Assembly (NCBI GenBank): GCA_023436245.1
Contig: JAEZJZ010000106.1
Coordinates: forward strand, 1-50,393
DNA from: Bacillota bacterium
GTDB taxonomy: Bacteria; Bacillota; UBA994; UBA5500
Reading direction: 5' to 3'
DNA: 50,393 nucleotides
The notes beneath the pieces are model-generated. The model did no database searches and was not told the origin of the DNA. It was given only the letters and a program-made list of their open reading frames with translations. Below are positions 9,725 through 18,527 of the stretch, one piece after another; position 1 is the first letter of the stretch, and each line of letters opens with the position of its first letter. The translations under genes and the position numbers were made by a program.

Positions 9725-12631
9725 TTAGCGGCTGGACTGGCCGCGCTGCAGTTGCACCAACAGATTGACGATCTCGGGATCAAACTTCAAACCGGACTGG
9801 GCAGCAATCTCCTGCAAAGCTTCCTGCAGATCGCTGCTCGGGCTATCCGGACGCCTGGTCAAGCGATCAAAGGCAACCGCAACAGCGATCACACGCGCCA
9901 ACCGGGGGATTTCTTCACCCTTGAGGCCCCTCGGATAGCCGGATCCATCCCAGTGTTCATGGTGCGACAGCACCGCATCAGCCAAATCCATCGTCTCGTC
10001 AAACAGGTTGAGAATGCGATAACCGATTGCCGGGTGTTGCCGGAAGTCATCCCACTCCGCCTCACCCAGTTCTGCTGCGACATTGTCCTGACACTGCTCG
10101 AAGACCACTTTGCCGATGTCATGCAGGTATCCAGCGTCCTTGAGCTTCCTCACTTCTTCTTCTGACCACTGCAGAGCAATTCCCATCTCCTGGCAGAGCG
10201 CACTGACAGCCTCCGAGTGAGCCTGCTCTTCCGGGCATTTGGAGTGCATCGTGGCAATGATCGTCCTGATCATGTTGGCGTTATTCTCCCTGCGATTCAG
10301 CGTCTTGTCCTGATACATCTTGTTCTCCGCATTCTCGTAGACAGTCAACAACTGCTCCTCCGGCCTTATCTTAGCGTCGCACCCGAAAGAGATGCTGCCA
10401 TTGATGGCCACGATGCGCTCCCGGGCAAATTCGCTCTTGATTCTGGCGGCAATCGCCTCGGCATCAACCAAGCGGGTGCGTGGCAGCAAGATACAGAACT
10501 CGTCCCCGCCCACCCTGGCGATGATGTCGTCGGCACGGCAGATGCGCTTGCTGAGCTCGGCCACCTTCATCAGCAACTGGTCGCCAGCTGCGTGGCCGAA
10601 GACGTCGTTAGTCAGCTTCAAGCCATTAAGGTCGCCGGAGATGATGCAGATGGGCAGATTACGCTCGGTGTCCAGCCGCCGCATTTCCGCCTCAAAGAAG
10701 GCACGATTGTATAGCCCAGTCAGCGAGTCATACAGGCTGAGATACTCGATTCTGGCCTGCGCCTGCCTGCGTTCGGTGATGTCCATGAAGGTGACCACCG
10801 CCCCAATCACCCGCCCATCCTTCACCTGCGGATAGGAGAAGTACTCCACATCAAAACTGCTGCCATCGGCCCGCCAGAAGACTTCGTCATCCACCTGCGT
10901 GCCCTGTCCGGTCTGCACGGCCTGCACAATGCGACAGTCCTCCAGCATCATCCGCCTGCCATCTCGGTAACTGTGATGAATTTGCCAGTGCATGTTCTTG
11001 CCCAGCAGATCCTCCTGCCTGGCATAGCCGAGTAGGCGCAAACAACTGGCGTTACAGAAGGTGCAGTTGCCGTCCCTGTCTATTCCATAGATCGCCTCGG
11101 CGGTGGAATCCAGAATCAACTGCAGCTGATTCTTGTGCTCCGCCAGTTGTTCGCTTGCCGCCTGCAGGGCGAGCTCCTGATCCCGCTTCTCTCGTGCGCT
11201 CCAGGCGCCGATCATCAGCAGGCCGATTTGCTGCACGTCATCCTGGTCGTACTCCGCCTCCTTATTGGCCAAGCCAACCACAGCCACTATACGCCCCTCG
11301 CTCAGCACTGGCACGGTCATGAACCTAGTCAACTGCACGTGCCCGCTCGGATATCCCTTCTTCATGGAATGTGGTGCGGTGAACTCGTTTAGGATGATCG
11401 GCTGCCGCTGGCGCACCACCTCTCCCCAAATACCGGTCCTCTCCAGATGGTACTTTGTCTGTTTATCCAATACCGTGCAGTCATCCATCACGCCGTTCGA
11501 CCAGGTGTTGAGTGTGAACTCCTGTCGATCCTCATCATAGAGGTAGATGTACCCATACTTGCTGTCGGTCAACTGCATGGCCTTGGTCAGCACGAAGTCC
11601 AACTGTTCCTCGGTGGTGGCAAAATGTCGACTGAAGACATCGGCCAGAACGGCATGACGCAATATCGTCTTGGCCTCCGCGCTGCGCCTTCTTTTCTCGT
11701 CCGTCACATCCTCCACATAGGCACCCACACCATAGGCCCCGCTCAGCATCTTGATCGGAAACTTGGTGGTCTGATATATCCGCCCGCGCCAGTTGACTTC
11801 GTTCAATGTCACCGATCTGTTCTGCAGCACTTCCACATCTGTAGCCCGTTTCAGAGCAGCAAAATCGGTTTCATCCAGTGCGAAGTCCTCCTGGCCGACA
11901 ATCTCAACTGCCGGTCGCTGCATGAACCTTTCCATCGCCTGGTTCACGAAGACGTACCTCAGATGCTCGTCCTTCAGGTAGATCAGACGATCATCTGCGT
12001 CGATAAACGCCTTGCGCAGTTCATTCAAGTTGTCCAACTCGGCTGTCTTGGCCTGTAAGCGTCTCAAGCTGCGGAAGAGATTGCAGCTGAGTAGAGCAAA
12101 GATGGCGATAACCACCGATCCAAGGATGAACGCAGATCGGGTCATCTGGCTGTTCCTCTCCGCCAGCAGGCGCTCCTCAGTGATGTCATGAATGACCGAA
12201 AAGCGCAGGCCCTCCTCCCCGGAAGAGTACGGATAGGAGAACACTTCGACGGTGCGCACTTCACCACTGGCCAAGCGGTGACTGAACACGAAATGATTGC
12301 GCTGCTCAGCCACTGCCGCCTGCATCTCTGCCTCTGTCTCCTCCGGACTCTGTGCATTCACGTCGGTGATGCGCATGGACTCAAGCTGCTCCTTGGAATA
12401 GCCATAGAAGGCAACTGCAGCCGGATTGGCGTATCTGATCTGGCCGGTCTCTGGAGCAATCAACAACATGATCGAACCATGTCCATCCAGCAAGTCCCGG
12501 AAACCAGTCTCAAGCGGCGCCGCCCTGGTAGGCGACGGCCAGCACAGGAGAATCATTGCCGCCAGCGCAAACCCGGCCAGCAGCTTGCTCACCCGCTCGT
12601 ATGCGAATCTATCCATCATCATCTCTCTCAC
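9725..12631 (-). CDS. Membrane PAS-PAS-GAF-PAS-GGDEF-HD-GYP cyclic-di-GMP protein
   Basis: This protein of about 965 residues begins with a hydrophobic segment (14-37) ending in TRA, which could be a signal peptide or membrane anchor. Then follow a PAS domain (about 42-155), a second transmembrane segment (about 165-188), PAS (205-310), GAF (330-480), PAS (500-625), GGDEF (635-790, ARVGGDEFCILLPR) and HD-GYP (800-960, LHDIGKVVF and HHEHWDGSGYPRGL). The GGDEF I-site RADD is present, so cyclase activity could be feedback-inhibited. The first PAS may be extracytoplasmic. Starts are ambiguous: GTG at 12631 or ATGs at 12622, 12619 and 12616. It resembles its two neighbours in architecture but not in sensor modules. 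Confidence 0.93.
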   Translation of the reverse strand: MREMMMDRFAYERVSKLLAGFALAAMILLCWPSPTRAAPLETGFRDLLDGHGSIMLLIAPETGQIRYANPAAVAFYGYSKEQLESMRITDVNAQSPEETEAEMQAAVAEQRNHFVFSHRLASGEVRTVEVFSYPYSSGEEGLRFSVIHDITEERLLAERNSQMTRSAFILGSVVIAIFALLSCNLFRSLRRLQAKTAELDNLNELRKAFIDADDRLIYLKDEHLRYVFVNQAMERFMQRPAVEIVGQEDFALDETDFAALKRATDVEVLQNRSVTLNEVNWRGRIYQTTKFPIKMLSGAYGVGAYVEDVTDEKRRRSAEAKTILRHAVLADVFSRHFATTEEQLDFVLTKAMQLTDSKYGYIYLYDEDRQEFTLNTWSNGVMDDCTVLDKQTKYHLERTGIWGEVVRQRQPIILNEFTAPHSMKKGYPSGHVQLTRFMTVPVLSEGRIVAVVGLANKEAEYDQDDVQQIGLLMIGAWSAREKRDQELALQAASEQLAEHKNQLQLILDSTAEAIYGIDRDGNCTFCNASCLRLLGYARQEDLLGKNMHWQIHHSYRDGRRMMLEDCRIVQAVQTGQGTQVDDEVFWRADGSSFDVEYFSYPQVKDGRVIGAVVTFMDITERRQAQARIEYLSLYDSLTGLYNRAFFEAEMRRLDTERNLPICIISGDLNGLKLTNDVFGHAAGDQLLMKVAELSKRICRADDIIARVGGDEFCILLPRTRLVDAEAIAARIKSEFARERIVAINGSISFGCDAKIRPEEQLLTVYENAENKMYQDKTLNRRENNANMIRTIIATMHSKCPEEQAHSEAVSALCQEMGIALQWSEEEVRKLKDAGYLHDIGKVVFEQCQDNVAAELGEAEWDDFRQHPAIGYRILNLFDETMDLADAVLSHHEHWDGSGYPRGLKGEEIPRLARVIAVAVAFDRLTRRPDSPSSDLQEALQEIAAQSGLKFDPEIVNLLVQLQRGQSSR

Positions 12632-12754
12632 TTCACTTTGCAGAGATCTCTCTGTTTGATAATTCCATTATCACAGGGCCAATCCTGCACATTTCTGCTC
12701 TAGTCGACAGATGAGGGGAAAATTTGTCGCCTGGTTCTCAGCGGGCACAACAAG

Positions 12755-12790
12755 AACGACGCCCGCTCCACTGCTGGAATAGGCGTCGTT
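12755..12790 (-). terminator. Possible terminator of the DUF4153 gene
   Basis: AACGACGCC (12755-12763) pairs with GGCGTCGTT (12782-12790), loop 18 bases, followed on the minus strand by CTTGTTGTG. The stem is perfect but the T tract is weak. Confidence 0.45.
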
Positions 12791-12824
12791 ATCCGTTTCG
12801 TTGGCTTCGTTCTCAGAGCGCAAG

Positions 12825-14615
12825 CTAGCGCTCTGGCGACACGGCTACCAGGACGTACATCGTGTAGTCAATCCCGTCTCGGTCATCGCTGCTGCCATAG
12901 GTGGCGTGTACGCTCTGGAAGATGATGCGCAGTCGGTAGCCTTCGCCGGCAACATCCAGGGACATCTGCTCGACAGGCAACATCTCCTTGGATTGCTTGA
13001 CCGGGCCACTGAGCTCGTTGACGAACTCCTCCAGGCCGGTGGACAGCAGTGACTGGCCGGCCGCGTTCTGCACCGAGACGATCGCCTCATGCCGAGAAGC
13101 GCGTTGCAGCACCACCCGGTAACCCTTACCACCGACCGTAAACTCGCGGCTCTCGGCTGACTGCGAACGGAAGGTGGATAGCTGCAGGAGCACGTCGTAG
13201 TCTGCAACCGGCAGTGCGTTCTGTGGCTCCAAGTTGAGGAACCAGCTGACGCCGTTTTCTGTCATGTAGGTGTAGGTCGGTTCAAAACCCAGGGCTGCAC
13301 GCATGTCACGGTAGGGCTGAAAACCTGCCGGCAGCCAGCTGACGCGCTGCAGGTGCCCCCGCTGGTCAAGGTAATTCAGAATGTTGGTGGCTTCCAACCT
13401 CACCGTTAGGTCAGCATCTGCCTTGGCATGGAGCTGCCCGTCCACCAGAATGCCGGCTGACTGGAGCATCTGCTCCAACCTGGCCACCTGGCTGACGCGG
13501 GATACCGTGAAGGCGTCAACCGGAGGAATGACCGAGAAGATGGCGAATCCGGCTGCCAACAGGGCGATGATGCCATTCTTGGTCACCGCCCGGCGCGAGA
13601 GCACGATGCCGATCACCAGCGCCAGAATCCCGGACAGAGCAACGTAGTAGCGGGATTCGGTCACGCCATAGGCCTGCAGACGAATGTAGACCGAAACCAG
13701 TTGCATGATCACGATCGGAATCAGAACTTTAGGGAACACCCTTTGATAGAAGACAGCCAGGCGGTTACTTAAGCGACTGGCCAGGACGTAAATCAGCAGT
13801 CCGGCCGCGGAGTAGCCGAGAATCATCGGCCCCAGTTGACCGATAGGCCAGTTCCTGGTCACAGCAATCTTGACGAAATAGGAGAACAGCACCAACGTGT
13901 AGGCGGCAACCAAAGGAATAGCGATCTGCGAAACCAGTATCTCCAGGATGCGGGGATACTGGCTAGCTTCCTCGGCGGCGACCCGGTCCGTGAGCTCCTG
14001 CGAGTTGAAGCGGGGCAGCAGCGACAGATAGTGAATCGTGGCAAACAGCAGCCAGACGATGGCCAGCATGTAGCCATAGAGATCGCTGTCGATGTCGAAC
14101 AGTAGGATGTCCACTGCCGCAAACAGGGCCGCTAGCCCCGCGGAGAGCACTGCTGCATAGAGCACCGAAGTCAAGGCGGACTTGAAGTGGATCAGGGCTG
14201 CACTGTTGAAGTCAAACTTCTCTCGGAACGAAGGCAGCCAGACAAAGGCGCTGAACAGAGAGAACACCGCCACCGCCGTGCGGGCGCCTACCCAGTAGTC
14301 GATGGTCGTCGCCGGCGCGATGATCAGGTAATAGCCTAGACCGAGCGCTGCGGCAGCAACGTAAACGCCAAGACGCTGCCCGGGTACGCGTGGAAAGCGC
14401 TCAACAGCAAACTGGGCGGTAATCCCGAGCATCGCCCCCACCAGAAAGACGAACATCAACTTCTGGACGAGCAGATCGGGGGTGCTGTGCAAAGAAATCA
14501 TGTAGCAGGTCAAAGCTGTACTGCCAAACAAGCAGAGAACGGTCAACGGAAAGCGTACGGCGGCCTGAGAAAACCCCTGCAGCATCCGAGCGACGGTCAT
14601 CAGCAAGCGTCTCAT
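12825..14615 (-). CDS. DUF4153 multi-spanning membrane protein
   Basis: This 596-residue protein has about ten to twelve hydrophobic helices in the first 370 residues, then a soluble C-terminal half (about 375-596) that should be extracytoplasmic. I assign it to the DUF4153 family on its layout and on segments such as IDYWVGARTAVAVFSLFSAFVWLPSF and VKIAVTRNWPIGQLGPMILGYSA (quoted in part); the family has no established biochemical role. The start follows GAGGGGGTAAAGC. A TATAAT at 14672-14677 probably gives the transcript start. It lies between two c-di-GMP genes on the same strand but has its own promoter and terminator-like hairpin. Confidence 0.8.
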   Translation of the reverse strand: MRRLLMTVARMLQGFSQAAVRFPLTVLCLFGSTALTCYMISLHSTPDLLVQKLMFVFLVGAMLGITAQFAVERFPRVPGQRLGVYVAAAALGLGYYLIIAPATTIDYWVGARTAVAVFSLFSAFVWLPSFREKFDFNSAALIHFKSALTSVLYAAVLSAGLAALFAAVDILLFDIDSDLYGYMLAIVWLLFATIHYLSLLPRFNSQELTDRVAAEEASQYPRILEILVSQIAIPLVAAYTLVLFSYFVKIAVTRNWPIGQLGPMILGYSAAGLLIYVLASRLSNRLAVFYQRVFPKVLIPIVIMQLVSVYIRLQAYGVTESRYYVALSGILALVIGIVLSRRAVTKNGIIALLAAGFAIFSVIPPVDAFTVSRVSQVARLEQMLQSAGILVDGQLHAKADADLTVRLEATNILNYLDQRGHLQRVSWLPAGFQPYRDMRAALGFEPTYTYMTENGVSWFLNLEPQNALPVADYDVLLQLSTFRSQSAESREFTVGGKGYRVVLQRASRHEAIVSVQNAAGQSLLSTGLEEFVNELSGPVKQSKEMLPVEQMSLDVAGEGYRLRIIFQSVHATYGSSDDRDGIDYTMYVLVAVSPER

Positions 14616-14671
14616 GCTTTACCCCCTCTTCCTTGAACGAGGTCTGTCCTCTGGACATCACCTCTTGATCC

Positions 14672-14677
14672 ATTATA
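14672..14677 (-). promoter_or_regulatory. Minus 10 element of the DUF4153 gene
   Basis: A perfect TATAAT on the minus strand lies about 57 bases upstream of the ATG at 14615. The -35 region (ACTGCC at 17-base spacing) is poor, so an activator or an extended element may be needed. Confidence 0.4.
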
Positions 14678-14720
14678 CAGGGAATAGACGCCGGGCAGTC
14701 GCATAACGTTGCATTAGATT

Positions 14721-14746
14721 GGAACGGGGGGACTGTCCCCCCGTTT
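14721..14746. repeat. Family B palindrome (copy 1)
   Basis: GGAACGGGGGGACTGTCCCC followed by CCGTTT is an imperfect palindrome lying three bases beyond the stop codon of the GGDEF gene that ends at 14750. Other copies are at 25208, 34874 and 37339. It could fold as a transcript-end hairpin. Confidence 0.8.
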
Positions 14747-14749
14747 CAG

Positions 14750-17281
14750 CTACTCGGTGATCCGGTGATCGATCAGGATGCGCACGACGGTTGGGTCAAA
14801 CTGCGTTCCGGAGTTCCGTCCTATTTCCGCCAGCGCCTGCTCCCTGGTCAAGGCCTTGCGGTAGACCCTGTCCTCAGTCATGGCGTCGTAGGCATCTGCC
14901 ACTGCGATGATGCGGGAGATGAGCGGAATGTCTTCACCCTGCAAGCCAAGCGGGTAGCCCTTGCCGTCCCAACGCTCATGATGGGTGAGGATGTACTGCG
15001 CGATCGGCTCCAGCTGGAAGGAGGATTTGGCGATGCGGTACCCGATTTCGGAATGAGTTTTCATGATCGCCCATTCTTCCTCGGTCAACTTGCCGGGTTT
15101 GTTCAACACCCTGTCATCGATAGCCACCTTGCCAATATCGTGCAAGGTTGCGAGCAACTCCAGCTCTGAAAGATGCGTCTGCGACAGGCCCAACTTCGAC
15201 CCGATGCGGTTGGCCAGCGCGGCTAATCGCTTGGAGTGTTCTTCCGTCTCCTGACTCTTCTCGTAAACAGCGGCCATCATCGATGAGATGATGTCGCTAT
15301 GCGAACTCCTGTCGTTGAACAGCTTGCGGTTGCGCAGCAGGTCTTCCGCTGCGCGCAACGTCGCTTCATGGGCTTCCGCCGGGTCCGTTCTGGTGGCGAA
15401 CCCGAGCGACACGCTGATCTCATGAACTCCGGCGCGCTTGCTCTTGTTAAATCTCGCGCAAGCCACATTGATCTCGTTCGCCCGTTCCAGAGCAGCGCCA
15501 TTGTCTGCATGAGGCAGTAGCAGCGCAAACTCATCGCCGCCCAGCCGGGCCAACACGTCCCCCGGTCGGCAGCATGCGCGTAAGGTCCGAGCTGTTTCCT
15601 TGATCAGTTCGTCGCCTGAGTCATACCCGAAGGCGCTGTTGATCAGCCGCACCCCATCTATGTCCACCACGATCAACGAGAATGGCAAGACGCATGTTTG
15701 CTCTAGGCGGTTCATCGCTTCTTCAAAATACTGCCGGTTGTATAGATCGGTCAGATAATCATGCTCATTGATGTAGCGAATGCGCTCTTCTCTCTCCTTC
15801 TCCCTGGAGATGTCAAAGACTATGCCCTCCAGCGCTTCCACCTGTCCGGCATCATCGTATACCCCTTGGCCCATCTCCAACACCCACTTCCGCTCGCCAG
15901 TGGCGGAGACGATCTCGTACTCGTGGCGGAAGGGAAGCCCGAGCGGCAGCACGCGTTCCCATTCCTGCCAGAGGACTTCTCGGTACTCGGGCACAATCAG
16001 GTCACTGAAGGACAAGTCGCGGTTGTAGAGCAAGCTTTCCGCCGGATAGCCAGTCAGGTCAAAACAACCGGCCGAGACGAACTGCATCGTCCAGGCCCGG
16101 TCATAATTGCAGCGGTAGGCCATGCCCAGCAGGTTGTCCAGCAGCACCGACTTACTGCGCTCGCTGTCCAGCAGCGCCTTCTCCATCGCCTTGCGCTCAC
16201 TGATGTCCTCTACCAGGCACAGATGCTTCTGATCCGCTCCGTCCCCAAGACGCAGCGGCACCACTCGCATGTGCGTCCAGACATCCGAGCCGTCGGGCCT
16301 GAGATAACGTTTCTCCAGGTCGTAGCCGTCTATTTCCCCAGAACTCAGCTGTGCGAAACACTCCAGGTCGCCGGGCAGATCGTCCGGGTGCGTGATGCTC
16401 GCCCAGCCCACAGCAGCCAATTCTGACTCACTCCGACCCAGAATCTGCTGAAACATCGAGTTGATGCCCGGGCGATCGTCGCCAATCAATCTCAGGTAGT
16501 TATCCTGATGCCCAATCGCGATACCGATGGGCGACTGATCAAAGATACTCCTAAACAGCGCTTCGCTTTCCCGCCGCTGGGCGTCCGCCTGCAGCAGTTT
16601 TTGCTGCTCAGCCTTCAGGTCCCGATTCTGCGCAAATGCCACCCAGATCACCACGAAGACTGTGAACACCGCCAGCATGAACAGGGTCATCTGTACCGTA
16701 TGACTGATGGCATCCTTGTCCCAGGACGCGGCTGGATAGTCGATGCCGAAGACGGCGATCACCTCGCCGCTGTCGGCATCCTTCATCGGCACCAACGCGC
16801 TCACCCAGGTGCCCCAGCGGTCGGTGCTGGGACGGGTCAGCACCGCCTCCCCGGTCTGGAAGGGGAGCCAGGTCTCCTCAGTCGCTTCCCAGTACTCCTG
16901 ACCGGGCGGCGAGAAATCAGGCGAGTCTGGCGACTCCGAATCAACCAACATGTGGATCTTGCCGTCCCTTTGGATGTAGATGTAGGCAAAGCGGATCTGA
17001 TTCTTCTGAGCGACCAAGGCCTCCAAGCTGTGCTTCACATCCCAGTATTCCGGCAACTGCAGGTCACCGCTCTCTCCCCTCAGCGTAGTCAGCATTGCTT
17101 TCGGAAAGCCGACTTCTGCGGCCCAGGCCAGCCGCATCGCCTCTTCTGAGGTGGCACGCAAACTGGCACGCCAGGTGCGCACGACCACAGCGGTGCCAGC
17201 AATCGCCAGCACGAGGGCGATTGCCACGAATACGGGGTTGGCGAGTATGTAGTTGCTCTGCCGAAGCCGTCGCCTCTTCAT
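14750..17281 (-). CDS. Membrane sensor PAS-PAS-GGDEF-HD-GYP cyclic-di-GMP protein
   Basis: This 843-residue protein has a transmembrane segment (about 13-31), an extracytoplasmic sensor region (about 32-195, Cache-like by layout, with a LVDSESPDSPDFSPPG stretch), a second transmembrane segment (about 200-220), two PAS domains (about 240-360 and 370-490), GGDEF (500-655, LARLGGDEFALLLPH) and HD-GYP (670-840, LHDIGKVAI and HHERWDGKGYPLGL). The I-site RPGD is intact. It resembles YfiN-like sensors in having a periplasmic-type input. The start follows a G-rich GGGGGGGAAG segment. A Spo0A-like box TTGTCGAATCT lies 125 bases upstream, matching the position found for the first GGDEF gene. Confidence 0.93.
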   Translation of the reverse strand: MKRRRLRQSNYILANPVFVAIALVLAIAGTAVVVRTWRASLRATSEEAMRLAWAAEVGFPKAMLTTLRGESGDLQLPEYWDVKHSLEALVAQKNQIRFAYIYIQRDGKIHMLVDSESPDSPDFSPPGQEYWEATEETWLPFQTGEAVLTRPSTDRWGTWVSALVPMKDADSGEVIAVFGIDYPAASWDKDAISHTVQMTLFMLAVFTVFVVIWVAFAQNRDLKAEQQKLLQADAQRRESEALFRSIFDQSPIGIAIGHQDNYLRLIGDDRPGINSMFQQILGRSESELAAVGWASITHPDDLPGDLECFAQLSSGEIDGYDLEKRYLRPDGSDVWTHMRVVPLRLGDGADQKHLCLVEDISERKAMEKALLDSERSKSVLLDNLLGMAYRCNYDRAWTMQFVSAGCFDLTGYPAESLLYNRDLSFSDLIVPEYREVLWQEWERVLPLGLPFRHEYEIVSATGERKWVLEMGQGVYDDAGQVEALEGIVFDISREKEREERIRYINEHDYLTDLYNRQYFEEAMNRLEQTCVLPFSLIVVDIDGVRLINSAFGYDSGDELIKETARTLRACCRPGDVLARLGGDEFALLLPHADNGAALERANEINVACARFNKSKRAGVHEISVSLGFATRTDPAEAHEATLRAAEDLLRNRKLFNDRSSHSDIISSMMAAVYEKSQETEEHSKRLAALANRIGSKLGLSQTHLSELELLATLHDIGKVAIDDRVLNKPGKLTEEEWAIMKTHSEIGYRIAKSSFQLEPIAQYILTHHERWDGKGYPLGLQGEDIPLISRIIAVADAYDAMTEDRVYRKALTREQALAEIGRNSGTQFDPTVVRILIDHRITE

Positions 17282-17405
17282 GTGCCTAATCTTCCCCCCC
17301 CACCGTCGTCTGAAGGAGTCGTCAGGGCGAATCCGCGTGGTTCCTCAACCGCTGAACCACCATGCACCATCAGTGCATGTGATTACCGTGTCTCTTACTC
17401 CAAGA

Positions 17406-17412
17406 TTCGACA
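17406..17412 (-). promoter_or_regulatory. Spo0A-box-like site upstream of a GGDEF gene
   Basis: TGTCGAA on the minus strand, within TTGTCGAATCTTGG, 125 bases upstream of the ATG at 17281. The longer match to the site at 9045 (TGTCGAATCT) and the equal distance make chance less likely. Confidence 0.4.
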
Positions 17413-17535
17413 ACTTCCGTGGCGTTCCTCCATTGCCGCGCAAACAGATCGTGGACTGTAACAGCCGCCCTGCGCTCAGCGAAGCGTGACGAGTTTGTCA
17501 TCCCGAGCGCAGCCAAGGATCTTACCCCAGGGTAG

Positions 17536-17579
17536 CCAAAAGGAGACCGACCGGGCAGCCTGCCCAACTGGTCTCCTTT
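17536..17579 (-). terminator. Terminator of the small membrane protein gene
   Basis: AAAGGAGACC and GGTCTCCTTT pair around an inner GGGCAGCCTGCCC hairpin; the minus strand continues TTTTGG. It follows the stop at 17596 by 17 bases. Confidence 0.7.
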
Positions 17580-17595
17580 GCGATCACCGTGTGAA

Positions 17596-18078
17596 TCAGT
17601 CCGTGGTTGCACCATCGCTGGTGGTGGAACCTAACCAATCGCCAGAAGCCAACTCATAGTAGCCTATGGGCGCTTTGAAGGCCGAGACCGCGCGGAGCAG
17701 CATCTCCGCGGCTAGAGATTGCCAGACCCCCAGCCACCTGATTTCGCGCCAGAGCAGCAGCCAAATGAACAACCAGAAGGCTAGCGTCAGGGGACCAAAC
17801 CAGGGCATCCACCCCGGCCCGCGCTGCGGCAGAAACCGGGGCAAGACGACCCCCCGACGGTAGATCCATGGCTCTGCTCTCCACAGCCGGTTGAGCATGA
17901 AAGCCAGCCCGGTCAACGGGATCAGCCAGGCAATCAGCTTCAGCAGCGTAAACTGGTAGAACTGCACCAGCAGCAGCAATGAGATGAACATGGAGCTAAG
18001 GCCGATCAGCCCTTGACTCGCGGTCTGGAACCACTTGTCGCCGGAGGAGATGTGGAGGACCAGGAGACTCTTCTTCAC
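17596..18078 (-). CDS. Unknown membrane protein
   Basis: This 160-residue protein has three clear hydrophobic segments (roughly residues 25-45, 47-65 and 96-115), with a basic, Pro/Trp-rich loop between the second and third. I do not recognise a family. The open frame extends to 18363, but the only good ribosome site is AGGAGGT at 18087-18093, eight bases before a GTG at 18078, so I start there (protein begins with KKSLLVLHISSG after the GTG-encoded Met). It lies downstream of the ABC permease pair on the same strand but is separated by about 450 bases and a terminator, so it is probably transcribed alone. Confidence 0.65.
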   Translation of the reverse strand: MKKSLLVLHISSGDKWFQTASQGLIGLSSMFISLLLLVQFYQFTLLKLIAWLIPLTGLAFMLNRLWRAEPWIYRRGVVLPRFLPQRGPGWMPWFGPLTLAFWLFIWLLLWREIRWLGVWQSLAAEMLLRAVSAFKAPIGYYELASGDWLGSTTSDGATTD

Positions 18079-18527
18079 TGCGTGCCACCTCCTGCTTACA
18101 GTGCCCATATTCTGCGTCGCCATGGCAGAAACCTCTGCGCTCGCTTGCCAAGCTGCCGCCGCACCCAACGGGCCCCGGCCATGGATCGGCTCGGCAACAC
18201 GCTGCTGTACGGCATCGGCTCGGCATGCCGAGCCTCTACGCGGGACGAGCTTAACAGTCTCGCTGGCTGACCGCAGGCAAGAGGGGCCCCACCACGTGGA
18301 GCCCCTCGATCTGCTCGCTGAATCGGGGCCAGGACATGCGGACGCCTTCGTAAGGGGCGCCATGCCAGCAACACGGATGTTGCGATCCCCAACAAAGCGA
18401 TTCTTGCTGTCAAGAATCGGCTTGCACTTTGGCGCGCGCCTACGCGCCTGCTACCAACGGGCTTCTTGCGACAGTCCCTTCTGCCCCGGTCCCTAACGGG
18501 ATAGCCATCTACCACCAAAACAAACCA
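18079..18527. other. Gap between the permease genes and the small membrane gene
   Basis: The 449 bases contain the ribosome site of the small membrane gene, a family A palindrome at 18211-18243 (GGCTCGGCATGCCGAGCC type, followed by CTCTACG) and the terminator at 18390-18419. The rest shows open frames in several phases but no ribosome site or recognisable protein. Confidence 0.6.
18390..18419 (-). terminator. Terminator of the FtsX permease operon
   Basis: CGATTCTTG and CAAGAATCG form a perfect 9-base-pair stem with loop ACAG, followed on the minus strand by CTTTGTTG. It is about 110 bases past the stop at 18528. Confidence 0.7.

Larger units (their letters stand above)
17282..17595. other. 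Intergenic gap with Spo0A-like box and repeat C
   Basis: The gap holds the leader of the GGDEF gene, a Spo0A-like box (17406-17412), a family C repeat (17495-17524, TTGTCATCCCGAGCGCAG) and the terminator at 17536-17579. No gene was seen. Confidence 0.6.

Noticed and set aside
18079..18363. N-terminal extension of the small membrane protein
   Set aside because: The extension is Arg/Ser/Ala-rich, passes through a family A palindrome, and lacks a ribosome site; AGGAGGT supports the GTG at 18078.
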